A stretch of DNA of 32,996 bases from Hymenopellis radicata (Eukaryota; Basidiomycota; Agaricomycetes; Agaricales; Physalacriaceae), in NCBI GenBank assembly GCA_015501595.1, contig JADNRX010000561.1, forward strand, positions 1 to 32,996. Reading direction: 5' to 3'. Of the stretch, positions 1-8,345 are shown piece after piece; the stretch's first letter is position 1; each line of letters starts with the position of its first letter. A program made the position numbers and the translations under genes. The notes under the pieces are model-generated. The model made no database searches. It worked only from the letters and a program-made list of their open reading frames with translations, and had not been told where the DNA came from.

Positions 1-344
1 ATGGGCATGTTGTGGATCCCTCGCATGCGGTCCACGTATCGTCGAAGGCTAGAGGCGGCTTCAGAAAGTCCAGAGGATTAAACATCAAATATACGCACAG
101 AAAGGCATGTTCTACGAAACTAGTTCAGCGTTCAGAATCAAGTATGGAGTCTCCGAGAGAGGAACGTTACCAAAAACCAGCGATCAGTCGGATCACGTGT
201 CACTCTGGGTTTGGCGCGATGCAACCCTTCTCGACTGCGGCCCAGTCGGCGGTCGCCCTCGACTTTGCAGTTGGGCAGCTAAGGAAGCATGTGGATGAGC
301 AAGCGTTCATGTCGTGTGTTCCTTACATTTATGTCGGGGCTTGA
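1..344 (+). pseudogene. CHAT-domain protein, C-terminal remnant
   Basis: The last ~110 codons, read from about base 12, end at a TGA with the C-terminus CVPYIYVGA. This matches the W-V-P-[FY]-[IV]-H-[LV]-G-A ending of fungal TPR-CHAT proteins. Near the start, D-P-S-H-A-V-H-V lines up with the A-D-R-H-A-P-H-V stretch of the second CHAT copy at 16300. The helix before the end (AVGQLRKHVDEQAF) also fits the family. The catalytic His and Cys segments would lie upstream, outside the window. CHAT domains are caspase-fold peptidase-like domains, usually behind TPR repeats in basidiomycetes. The Trp before V-P is replaced by Cys and the frame seems to slip near base 10, so this is probably a remnant, but it is cut by the window edge and the full gene cannot be judged. 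Confidence 0.6.
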
Positions 345-655
345 TGTATGCACCGAGTACGAGTTGCTGAAAAGTTAAGGTCCACGTGAGGATGGATGGT
401 TGTCTTTCTTGTAAGTAGTTTGTATTCAAGAAATCAAGAGAACACAACAAAAAGCTTTTCCGGTAGTTGGGTGCTGTGTTTATCGCTGAACGTTGAACGA
501 ATGCCTGTAAATAACGTTGGGTTCAGGCACATGTGGGTGTAAGTGGGCGTGAAGGTAGATGACGTAATCCGACCACTCTTGCTTTTCGCCATCCATCATA
601 CACATCGCGCTCATCGTCGCCGACGACGACGACGAGCTTTTATCACGGCGACGAT
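345..655. other. intergenic region, 5' of prefoldin gene
   Basis: No convincing coding exon is seen. A short (GAC)n/(GTC)n-type microsatellite lies at about 612-635, just before the prefoldin start codon. Both strands carry short open frames here, but they read the microsatellite as poly-Ser or poly-Arg and have no recognisable content. Confidence 0.4.
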
Positions 656-1499
656 ATGGCGATGGCGACCAGATCCGTCGTATCCGAAGAGAAGAACCCG
701 CGTGGCATACCAAAAGCACCCTTTATTGTCGGTAATTCCGCCTTGGAAATGGCAAGAAAATGACGGTACATACAGGCGGACGTTGAGCAATTCGTCGGCG
801 GCCCGACGGCGACGCTGATGTGCCGCTGAAAGCCTTCAACGACGCCATAGGGTTTGTGCGATACCGTAATTCCGATGGAGTTGCGCTGACAGTCATACAG
901 AAAATACCGCTTTATGGATGCCAATCTGGCTCAGCGGCGGCAGGGACTCGAGGAAAAGATACCGGACTACCAGAAGACGCTGGACATGGTGGAATATTTA
1001 CAGGAGCGACGCGTGTGTACACCGTCCTTTCGTCTGGGAGATCCATACTGATTGTATACGGTGGCAGGAAGGCAAAGACAAGGCAGCCGACGACGCCGAC
1101 GATCTAGACGACAACGACGACGACGTGGCAGAAACATCGGCGAAGCCATTGCGCACGACGTTCGAACTGAACGAAACACTATATGCGGAGGCGGAGTTAA
1201 GACACTGACACGGTGTATCTTTGGCTTGGGGTATGTCTCCCCGCCCTTTACGGCGATAGTACATGCTTATTCCTCACCAGGCAAATGTTATGCTCTCCTA
1301 CCCGATACCAGAAGCCATTGAACTATTAAAGTCCAAGCTTAGCGCGGCAGAAAAGTCATTGGCGAATACTATCGAGGACCTCGAATTCCTGCGGGAGCAG
1401 CTCACGGTGATGGAGGTTAACATCGCGCGCGTGTACAACTGGGACGTCAAGAGACGGCGGGAGCGTAGGGAAAAAGAGGCTGCTACAAGTAAAGGCTAA
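656..1499 (+). CDS. PAC10: prefoldin subunit 3 (VBP1/Pac10 family), five exons, two frame breaks
   Basis: This is an alpha-type subunit of the hexameric cytosolic prefoldin chaperone, which passes nascent actin and tubulin to the chaperonin CCT. The exons are 656-727, 776-851, 901-1012, 1068-1230 and 1281-1499, with introns of 48-55 nt. Family landmarks in order are R-G-I-P-K-A-P-F near the N-terminus, KYRFMDANLAQRRQ opening the first coiled coil, L-W-L-G-A-N-V-M-L in the beta-hairpin region, and E-V-N-I-A-R-V-Y-N-W-D-V-K-R-R at the C-terminus. An Asp-rich insert (DDLDDNDDD) lies before the hairpin region. Two single-base breaks interrupt the frame: one in a C run at about 802-804 (exon 2) and one at about 1196-1201 (exon 4). 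The protein reads cleanly on both sides of each break. The first intron uses a weak GTCGGT donor. Family identity is secure. Whether the breaks are consensus errors or inactivating is unresolved. Confidence 0.9.
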
Positions 1500-1814
1500 C
1501 CTTGGGTAGTTATTGACGATGCCGGCGTGTTGTTGTGGTTAGCAATTCGACTGCTTTCACTCCAAAATTTTTTGCTTCTGATTTTCCAGCTCTTATCTTT
1601 GCGCCACACGTTCGTCGAGGCTTGCTTGAAGATGTACGTCTGCCGAGACTTCTATCATATTCTATCTGATCCCGGTTCTGCAGTGCATAATTCATGCCCG
1701 CCTCAGTGGGTTTCTTCAATTTCGCGTTCGATGGTTCTTGCTTTTGTGATAGTGCCTCTTTAGCGCGTGGGCTATGCAATGAATTGGGTCTACAGCGCTG
1801 CGCATCGAAAAGAA
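1500..1814 (-). pseudogene. left copy of an unrecognised divergent gene (fragment)
   Basis: Reading the minus strand from about 1780 gives a basic peptide containing K-E-A-L-S-Q-K and E-P-S-N-A-K-L-K-K. A matching order (KEAFDALSQ, then ESNA, then WLKKKKN) is found on the plus strand at 4340-4430, beyond the right-hand MIF copy. So the inverted duplication extends outward past the MIF genes. The part at 1545-1640 also resembles 2975-3080 in direct orientation. I do not recognise the protein, and neither copy has a clear complete frame. Confidence 0.35.
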
Positions 1815-2740
1815 CTTGGGTGAATCGTGCTCACTATTGAATATATCTTAAGACGCACAGTCAGATCACGGCGGCAACCCGGAGAACATTCGGATGCGCC
1901 AAACTTACATGGGTACAGTACCATCCTAAGAGAGAAGGACGGCAGTCTCAGATCCCACAGTCAGTCTATGCATCCACTCAATTGCTCGGCCAGAATGGCT
2001 GGCTAGCATTTGTCACTCCGCCAGTCAATGTACAGGTGTGCTTGATCGGGTGTCCAGAGCGTATTTAACCAATGCCAAGTGACGCCTACACCCCCGCCAA
2101 CTAACCATGCCCATCCTCGAAATTACCACCAACGTCAAGGCGAGCTCCTACGCTACTAGTGCTCTGCCGACATGTCTCGACCTTATTCAAATGCTTTCAG
2201 GTTCCCGACGAGAAGGCTTTCACTGCTGCCTTGGCCCAGGTGATGTCTCGTTAACCTCGTGGTCGGGACAGGACTCATACATGTCGTTATATAGCTCGGC
2301 AACGCTGTCCTGGGTATGGACAAGTATTGGACCGTCATGTACAAGTATAACGAGGGCCTTATTTTCGGCGGTACCCACGAGCCTGCCTTTTGCATGACCA
2401 TCGTACGCGTTCACGACTGATTGTCCGCTTGACCGACAACGATCCTCAGCTCACCGTCCTGGGTTTGCCCACTTCCAACAACGCGGGGTATAGCAAGGGA
2501 TTTTTTTGCATTTATCGAGAAGGAGCTTGGAATTCCTCATGATCGCGGTTATATGTACGTTTATTTCGTTTCAGGGTTCCTCGTTTTTCCTGAACCTTTT
2601 CGCAGTATCTTTAACGATCCTGGCCCGGACCGACTGGGGCACAAGAGCACCACATTCGATGTGCTGTTCAAGGAGATGGGGAAGTGAGTCCGAGTCTGAT
2701 ATCTAGTTAAATGAATGTAACAGTCGATGTATTCGAGCTA
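1815..2740. repeat. left arm of the MIF inverted duplication
   Basis: This arm is similar to the reverse complement of about 3440-4240. Shared landmarks are a 25-bp identical block upstream (starting at about 1816; reverse complement near 4225-4250), a TATTTAA-like box about 40 bp before the MIF start (2062-2068; ATTAAATG on the plus strand at about 4095 in the other arm), the whole five-exon MIF gene, and the block after its stop (TGTAACAGTCGATGTA). The two arms point towards each other, with about 700 bp between them. Confidence 0.85.
2107..2687 (+). CDS. MIF/tautomerase-superfamily protein, left copy (frameshifted)
   Basis: Macrophage-migration-inhibitory-factor family proteins are small trimeric tautomerases that use an N-terminal proline. 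The start M-P-I-L-E-I-T-T-N puts Pro directly after Met, as the family requires. Proposed exons are 2107-2139, 2201-2239, 2295-2402, 2450-2554 and 2606-2687. The first intron appears to be GC-AG. Later exons give KYWTVMYKYNEGLIF, THEPAF, GIPHDRGYI and DPGPDRLGHKSTTFDV, all typical of the family. In exon 4 a run of seven T (2501-2507) adds one base relative to the right-hand copy, which shifts the frame before A-F-I-E-K. Without that base the product would be about 120 residues. The gene is otherwise undamaged, so a consensus error is possible. Fungal roles of this family are poorly known. Confidence 0.85.
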
Positions 2741-3439
2741 CACATATTTCTATCCAGAATTTTGTCCAAGGTCCTTTCGTTAAATTACAGTGAGGTCTAA
2801 AATGGCTCAGTCATTTCGCGTCGTGGCGGGATTAAGCGCCGGCGCTAGGGTCATGCTTTGTATAGATCAGCAGACTGGTGGCGCGCGGGTCACTTATAAT
2901 ACTCGGAGGACAGCTAGTATTGAGTCAGAAACACTTTCATGTTTTGACTCTAACTTGACACTTGCCAACTGCTTTCCAGATTCTTTGGTTCTGATTTTCC
3001 AGCTCTTATCTCTGCGCTGCTTGTCAGGGAATATCGACAACCTATGCCTCGAGTCTTACTTGAAGAATTTCGGGCTGCATGGAATAATACGCTCTGAACT
3101 GGTCGTTGTACTGCAATTCCACGCGACCCCTCAGTCAATAAAGCTGAGTCGATCGACACTGTGAGTCTCGGCGCCCAAACACAGCAGAACCGACGGCGAC
3201 GGCGCAGTACCATGACAATGAAACTTCAGGGCATTTCAGCGGGACGAACGCATCCTATTCGCTATCATAGAAGTCCTATCACTGAAGGCTCCTTGAAAGT
3301 ATGCGCTGTGACAGCATTGCAGTCCCCCCCCCTAGAATCGGAATGTTCGCTGTCATACCGTCTACATTTTGTTACAGGCTGTGTGTCGAGGGAAGGAAGG
3401 AAGGTTGGAAAGAAGAGCTCAACTGTAGTCTCGAATAGT
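2741..3439. other. spacer between the inverted MIF arms, with a diverged direct repeat
   Basis: The stretch 2975-3080 repeats 1545-1640 in the same orientation, sharing CTGATTTTCCAGCTCTTATC followed by a more diverged tail. On the plus strand both copies have an open frame starting S-D-F-P-A-L-I. On the minus strand both read I-R-A-G-K-S-E. Neither reading is recognisable. A C8 run lies at about 3326. I see no other gene in the spacer. Confidence 0.4.
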
Positions 3440-4240
3440 ACATCGACTGTTACAGTCATTCAACTAAATATCTGACCCCCCATTTCCTTCAACAACACGT
3501 CGAGCGTGCTGCTCCTGTGGCCGAGTCGTTCCGGGCCAGGATCGTTAAAGATGCTGCCCAAAGGTTCAGGAAAAACGAGGAACCCTGAAACGAAATACAC
3601 GTACATGTAACCACGATCATGAGGAATTCCAAGCTCCTTCTCGATAAAGGAAAAAAACGCCTTGCTATACCCGGCGTTGTTATACGTGGGCAGACCCAGG
3701 ACGTTGAGCTGAGGTCCAGGATCGGTGCAAGGTCGAGAGGACTCAGTCGTGGAAAACGCGTACAATGGTCATGCAAAAGGCAGGCTCGTGGGTACCGCCG
3801 AAAATGAGGCCCTCGTTGTACTTGTACATGACGGTCCAATACTTGTTCATGCCTAGGACAGCGATGCCGTACTGACGACAAGAGTTATACGAATCCTGCC
3901 CGACCACGAGGGTAGTAACGGGACATTACCTCGGACAAGGCAGCAGTGAATGCCTTCTCGTCGGGAACCTTGAATAAGGTCAAGACATGTCAAAAGAGAA
4001 CTAGCACCGTAGGATCTCGCCTTGACGTTGGTGGTGATTTCGAGGATGGGCATGGTTAATTGGCGGTGGGGGATGTATGAAGGTAGGTGCCACTATTAAA
4101 TGCGCGCTGGACACCCAATCGAGCAGTACATTGACTCGGAAGCGATCCAAGCTCCGGTGGAGTGGCCGGTCCCGATGTATAGCTCGCCGCCGTGATGTCT
4201 TAAGATGGAGATCTATTTAATAGTGAGCACGATTCACCCA
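3440..4240. repeat. right arm of the MIF inverted duplication
   Basis: This is the reverse-complement partner of 1815-2740. The exon-intron layout of the MIF gene is the same in both arms. Exons are better conserved than introns and flanks, where small indels have accumulated, so the duplication is not recent. The five introns' positions and phases are identical. Confidence 0.85.
3460..4053 (-). CDS. MIF/tautomerase-superfamily protein, right copy, intact
   Basis: The exons in transcription order are 4053-4021, 3968-3930, 3871-3764, 3708-3605 and 3553-3460. They total 378 nt, coding for 125 residues with no frame break. The protein starts M-P-I-L-E-I-T-T-N-V-K, so Pro2 becomes the catalytic N-terminal proline after Met removal. 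It continues with KYWTVMYKYNEGLIF, GYSKAFFSFIEKELG and DRGYI-IFNDPGPERLGH. Length and order match the roughly 115-125-residue MIF family. The C-terminus is G-G-Q-I-F-S, five residues longer than the left copy because the left copy stops after G-K. The first intron has an AAG|GCGAG donor and a CAAG acceptor, a GC-AG intron shared with the left copy; an alternative GT donor six bases upstream would shorten the protein by two residues. It is convergent with the left copy. Confidence 0.88.
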
Positions 4241-4260
4241 AGTCCTTTACGCCGTAGACC
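4054..4260. promoter_or_regulatory. probable bidirectional promoter of right MIF gene and its divergent neighbour
   Basis: This interval separates the minus-strand MIF start (4053) from the plus-strand frame that follows 4205. Its mirror-image counterpart upstream of the left MIF gene retains a 25-bp identical block and the TCTTAAGA element. A block conserved in position in both arms, while nearby non-coding sequence has drifted, suggests regulatory constraint. No transcription start can be placed from sequence alone. Confidence 0.4.
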
Positions 4261-4522
4261 AGGAAACTTGCAATGCTTGCGTAGTAGCAGACTTTGCTCC
4301 AAAAAAAGGCCAGTAAAGCAAGAGAAGCAACCGACCTCGAAAGAGGCGTTTGATGCACTATCACAAAGCATTGGTTTTGAACCTGAGTCGAACGCGAGCA
4401 CTCGGCGTTGGCTGAAGAAGAAGAAGAATGACATCCCAGCGATTGTTGGATCAACCGCCAGGTCCTGCACCACTGAGCCACTGATGCGAGCATGCGTCCC
4501 CAGAGTGGCCCTTGAGAACTGA
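4205..4522 (+). CDS. unrecognised basic protein divergent from MIF, right copy
   Basis: An open frame of about 105 codons starts at ATG 4205. It contains KEAFDALSQSIGFEPESNA and a lysine patch WLKKKKN. The KEA..LSQ..EP.SNA..LKK order is shared with the minus-strand frame at 1500-1780, so it was part of the duplicated unit. I recognise no domain. It may be one exon of a longer gene or a non-functional remnant. It is kept because an independent diverged copy preserves the same order. Confidence 0.3.
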   Translation: MEIYLIVSTIHPSPLRRRPGNLQCLRSSRLCSKKRPVKQEKQPTSKEAFDALSQSIGFEPESNASTRRWLKKKKNDIPAIVGSTARSCTTEPLMRACVPRVALEN

Positions 4523-5229
4523 GTGTATAAGCACACCATGCGCGTAGCGGACGATGACCTGTCGGAAAGCACCAGTTTCAAAGTTTCTTCTGCTCAGAGA
4601 TATAAAGCCTTCTATCCCTGCAAAGAGCCTACAATCGGCCTCGCATTTAAACTAATTGGAGTACTACTCGGCCGTAGAATGAGTCCTCTAATGCTGCTTG
4701 AGGACACGCCGAGAGAGTTATCCGCCACCGAAAGGAGGGTTTTGAAAATGATGGTATTAAACCATGGAAGATAGTAATCGGAGGAGAGTAATTGTGGGAC
4801 GATGCCAAATGCACGATAAGGGCGAAGAGGAGGTCGGCGTATCGGCATGTTCTGAAGTACAGTGGTCCGAGCAACCGACAGACCAAGCACTGGAAGAAGC
4901 TGCGCGAGCTGAGATGGATTCCTTAGAGATATGCGAAGCAACGCGAAGGAAAGACTCCACTTGATGAGGGTCATAATCAAAGGCGGCGGGACCTTCGGCA
5001 TCTCGTACATACTTGATCGGCCCGCCGATCACTTTTCTTCCAACAATCATCAATCGCCAGTTTCAAAAGAGAACAGCGGATTGTACATGCCTTTCTGTGA
5101 GTATGGAGACAATCAATACCATCACTGGACTTATACGTCTTTTTACAAGCCTTTGAAGACGCTTGGCTCTGCTGTGATGGCGCGTGCTGTCCTTGCCCAA
5201 ACCACCTTGGTCCCGACTGGCATCTGCCA
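4523..5229. other. interval with only weak open frames
   Basis: Overlapping short frames occur on both strands. The longest is a minus-strand frame of 132 codons at 4612-5010 with a hydrophobic middle part. None has a recognisable motif, a splice pattern or a homologous copy in the window. The 15-base string CACAGAAAGGCATGT at about 93-107 recurs here in reverse complement near 5086-5100, too little to define a repeat. Confidence 0.3.
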
Positions 5230-6912
5230 TTGATCTTTCCTGATACCATCGACAGTCATCCTTCTCTTTTACACGTTGCCAACGGGAATGAATGTCCAAC
5301 CAGCGATGATGAGGACGTTATCAATCGCAGCATACCCATCCTGCAGTCAGAGATTCAGACGACGGAAGATGCGTCCCAAAGGCTTATGCAGCTCCGGACC
5401 GCCCTCCACCTTGAATTGGGCAAGGTGGAGGTGGAAATAGGCCGCCTGCGCGAGCATCATGGCATGTTGTCGCATGCTCTCGATTGCCGGAGTAGGATCA
5501 AGGCGCCAATTAGACGACTTCCCTCCGAAATCCTAACCGACATCCTTTGGATCACGATATTATCACCATATCTATATGGACATACAGTGACGAATAGGCC
5601 GGAGGAAGATGTTGAGCTCGAAGTGTTTGAGCTCGTCTGCAAGCGATGGAGGCGTGTCGTACTCGAATCTCCTACGCTTTGGTCTCAAATTCGCATTACC
5701 GCACAAGCCTCCGACTTCCGAACTGGCAATTCACGCGGAGCCTGGAGCCTCATCCGCCGTATAAACCGTAGTGCTCATGCCGAGCTAGACGTTGAAATCG
5801 CCTATGATGACGAGCGGCCACTTCCCCCGCTGGTTATGACCCTGTTGGGACAAATCTGCTTTCGTGTCCGATCCCTAACGCTCACTTTGTCCTCGTCGAA
5901 GATGCTCAGCCTCTACCCTCTTCGTGACTCTTTCAAGTCGTTGCGTTACCTGTATGTAAGCACCGACGCAACAAATCTTCCGCCCATAAAGCTCTTTGAC
6001 AAAGCGCCAAAGTTGACTGTCTACGACACGACTGATCGGGCAAATGGTAGCTGGATTGGAATCCCTTGGGGCCAAATCATCCGTCATTCAGCCTGTCGAT
6101 ATGCTAATATCCACACCGTCTTGGAGTGTCTTGAGGCCGCAAATAATCTCCAAGACGGTACGTTCTCCATGAAATCGGGATCCCAGGAACCCCTCCGCGT
6201 CGGTCTAGATGCAATTGTGTGCGCTCACCTCACCTACCTAACTGTTTATGTGCCGGAATATGCCCGTGTTGGCCAAAATGCACACCCGCTTCGCCAGCTG
6301 TTCGAGCAATGTTCCTTTCCCACACTGGATCGGCTCTATGTCTCCACACGTGGTATTACCATCCCAGAAGATGAGCCTGACACAATTGACACGTTTCACG
6401 CTCTCCTTCTTTGTCTCCAGCGCTCGCGGACTCCTCTCTCCGTGTTGTCATATGATCATGGCCCCGTCGCACCTGCGGATGTCGATGCATTCTTCCGGAC
6501 AACCCCTACTATATCTCACGTCGAGTTCGCAAGGATTTCGTCCGGTCTCAACGACGCAGCGTTCCAAAGTCTCCATGTCCAGCCGGGGCAACTCGATATT
6601 TGCGCTCCCTGGCTAGAATCCGTGCTTTTCGAAGGAGAGTTCGAATTTGACGCCGCCAATTTTGCGGCGATGGTGAAAAGTCGTTGGGATGTCGCACCAC
6701 TATATTCAATTCACTTGCACTGGCATATAGTGACGGACGAGTATGATTGGGGGGATTTTGATCCAGAAGTTGAAGTAAAGACACGTCGTTGGACATCGGA
6801 AGGAGCTATTCTAGCAGACGAGCTGAACGGTTACGCAGAACAGGGAATGTACCTCGGTATATGCACAACGGCGTGCGATGTATTAGAAGAGTTCCAGAGT
6901 CAGTACATTTGA
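5230..6912 (+). CDS. coiled-coil/F-box domain protein, intronless
   Basis: The single-exon product has 560 residues. A heptad-rich helix (about residues 45-85) precedes the F-box (about 92-150), which reads I-R-R-L-P-S-E-I-L-T-D-I-L followed by E-L-V-C-K-R-W-R-R-V-V-L-E-S-P-T-L-W-S-Q-I. This layout, a short coiled coil then an F-box with L-P-x-E-I-L and C-x-x-W-x-x-x-x-x-x-x-P-x-L-W, is the hallmark of a very large Agaricomycete family. F-box proteins are Skp1-binding substrate adaptors of SCF ubiquitin ligases. The remaining ~400 residues show weak leucine-rich-repeat-like spacing and would be the substrate-binding part. The ATG at 5230 is the first in frame; the coiled coil begins about 40 residues later, so a downstream start cannot be excluded. 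The substrate is unknown. No frame break is present. Confidence 0.88.
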   Translation: MIFPDTIDSHPSLLHVANGNECPTSDDEDVINRSIPILQSEIQTTEDASQRLMQLRTALHLELGKVEVEIGRLREHHGMLSHALDCRSRIKAPIRRLPSEILTDILWITILSPYLYGHTVTNRPEEDVELEVFELVCKRWRRVVLESPTLWSQIRITAQASDFRTGNSRGAWSLIRRINRSAHAELDVEIAYDDERPLPPLVMTLLGQICFRVRSLTLTLSSSKMLSLYPLRDSFKSLRYLYVSTDATNLPPIKLFDKAPKLTVYDTTDRANGSWIGIPWGQIIRHSACRYANIHTVLECLEAANNLQDGTFSMKSGSQEPLRVGLDAIVCAHLTYLTVYVPEYARVGQNAHPLRQLFEQCSFPTLDRLYVSTRGITIPEDEPDTIDTFHALLLCLQRSRTPLSVLSYDHGPVAPADVDAFFRTTPTISHVEFARISSGLNDAAFQSLHVQPGQLDICAPWLESVLFEGEFEFDAANFAAMVKSRWDVAPLYSIHLHWHIVTDEYDWGDFDPEVEVKTRRWTSEGAILADELNGYAEQGMYLGICTTACDVLEEFQSQYI

Positions 6913-6989
6913 TTTTACGATAGAATCGTGCTGCAGCTTACATACTTAAAATGCAACGTCCAGTACCACTTAGTAAGTCTGTGGACTGT

Positions 6990-8340
6990 GAGCCAGGGAT
7001 CCAGTGAGACTGCTTGTGTCTCTGTACTCACCACAATCAAGTACATCGACGCTTCGTTGGTTTGAGGTTGGATGGACGGGAAGGAGGCAGTCCCGTGATC
7101 GCGTTGGTCGCGCAGCTGGGCCATATGTTGGCCATATGAGGCTCAGCAGCGGGGTTGGAACTGATGCCAATGGTTGCTCGTCGATGCACTAATAATTCTC
7201 AATGATTAGAATAGGGAGGAAAATTATAAGATGATAGCACAGAGATAAGAAGGAATGGTAACTATCGATACAGAGTAAATGATGAGATATTTGTCCAAAG
7301 GTTAACTATGGTGGGCCAAGTCGGTATCACGCCTCGTCATGACGGACAAACGGTGACCACCCACGGTCATATACTTAGTAGAGACAACTAATAACAGCTA
7401 TGCATGCCAAACGAAGCACATCCACGCTCGTCTATCGGGTCTGCGCCACGTCGGACGTCGACTTGAGGTGTATCATGTGCGGCCTGACAAAGAACAATAG
7501 AGTTAGATATTATAAGAAATAAAACTACGAGAAAAGGACCCACGACAACGTCCAAGTCTTCAGATAACTTCGGGGGCAGCACGGCTCCGGCAGGAACAGG
7601 CGCTGAGATCGGGGCCCATCGCCGCCATAGCTCGGAGTAGGGATTGCCATTTTCATTCGTGGTCTGATGAAAGTTTGCTTAAGCAGCCCAGTTCGAGGTA
7701 GAGATGGTTGTACTGACCTCCGGTGCACGAGCAGTGACACGCGGAGTGCCCAAGCCAGGTGCATAGAAAACAGTAACGTCGTTGTTATCTTCCGTCGGTG
7801 GCGGGTGGATTTCGTCCGCCTGGGAACGAATCTACAACACCATTGAATCCAGTGAGAAGTCGCAACTTCAAACAAAGCGGGCAATACGCACAAAGACTTG
7901 AGAAAGACGCCGCGGCTTCATCTTAGAGGAAGTGAAGTTGTCCAATATGGGAGCAGCGTTACACGCCAATCCTAACGCAAGAATACAAAAGGCAACCTGG
8001 CTTATTGTGTACATGGTAGTGAGATGTGTACGTGGATCGACCAGCGAGAACGAGGGGCAGCTGACTGAGGAGAAATAGCGCTCTGGCCATCGCCTTTAAA
8101 GGGCCTCCCAGCGAGATGTCACCGAACTGTGATGACGGCGATTGTAACAGAGCCAGCTCGCCGTTGGACGCTCCGCAATTCCGATCGACGGCGAATACTT
8201 TCCTTGCTACGGAATTCGCATATGAGGGCCATGCTGGAGATATCGGGCGGGAAGAAGGCAGTGACGCCGCGATGTGATGGTGGCGAAGGGAACTACGGAG
8301 TTACCGCGTCTGTCGAGCGTAAGTACACATAGAGAGAAGG
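6990..8340. repeat. first unit of a tandem duplication
   Basis: The sequence from about 6996 to 7570 recurs in direct orientation at about 8346-8910 with high similarity and scattered small indels. The offset is about 1.35 kb, which is therefore the duplicated unit length. This first unit holds the complete propeptide gene (7388-8014) and its 3' flank. The 3' flank also has a shared minus-strand segment ending M-Y-L-I-[VL] before a GTGAGT donor-like site, which might be part of another exon. Confidence 0.85.
7388..8014 (-). CDS. small secreted propeptide with dibasic sites and a Cys-bracketed C-terminus
   Basis: The exons in transcription order are 8014-7892, 7831-7718, 7663-7550 and 7483-7388, all phase 0, coding for about 148 residues. 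Using the better GTGGGT donor for the third intron adds two codons. Residues 1-21 (MYTISQVAFCILALGLACNA) form a typical signal peptide. Three Arg-Arg pairs follow, in K-P-R-R, E-L-W-R-R and V-D-V-R-R, resembling Kex2-type processing sites. The protein ends G-C-A-S-F-G-M-H-S-C-Y, nine residues from Cys to Cys. The last exon is also present in the second tandem copy with an identical protein sequence. I recognise no family. It is not a CaaX mating pheromone, since the Cys is at the wrong position. A secreted peptide precursor is the simplest reading. No frame break. Confidence 0.6.
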
Positions 8341-8345
8341 CCACT

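Noticed and set aside
543..818. Arg-rich frames on the plus strand and Ser-rich frames on the minus strand upstream of and in prefoldin
   Set aside because: They read through a GAC/GTC microsatellite and the first prefoldin exons in the wrong frame.
3460..3881. The two long minus-strand frames here as separate genes
   Set aside because: They are exon 4 and exon 5 of the right-hand MIF copy read through introns in two frames; splicing joins them into one family-typical protein.
7388..7483. C-terminus of the propeptide as a mating-pheromone CaaX box
   Set aside because: Farnesylated pheromones need Cys four residues from the end; here the last residues are H-S-C-Y, so the Cys is second to last, and the protein has a signal peptide, which CaaX pheromones lack.
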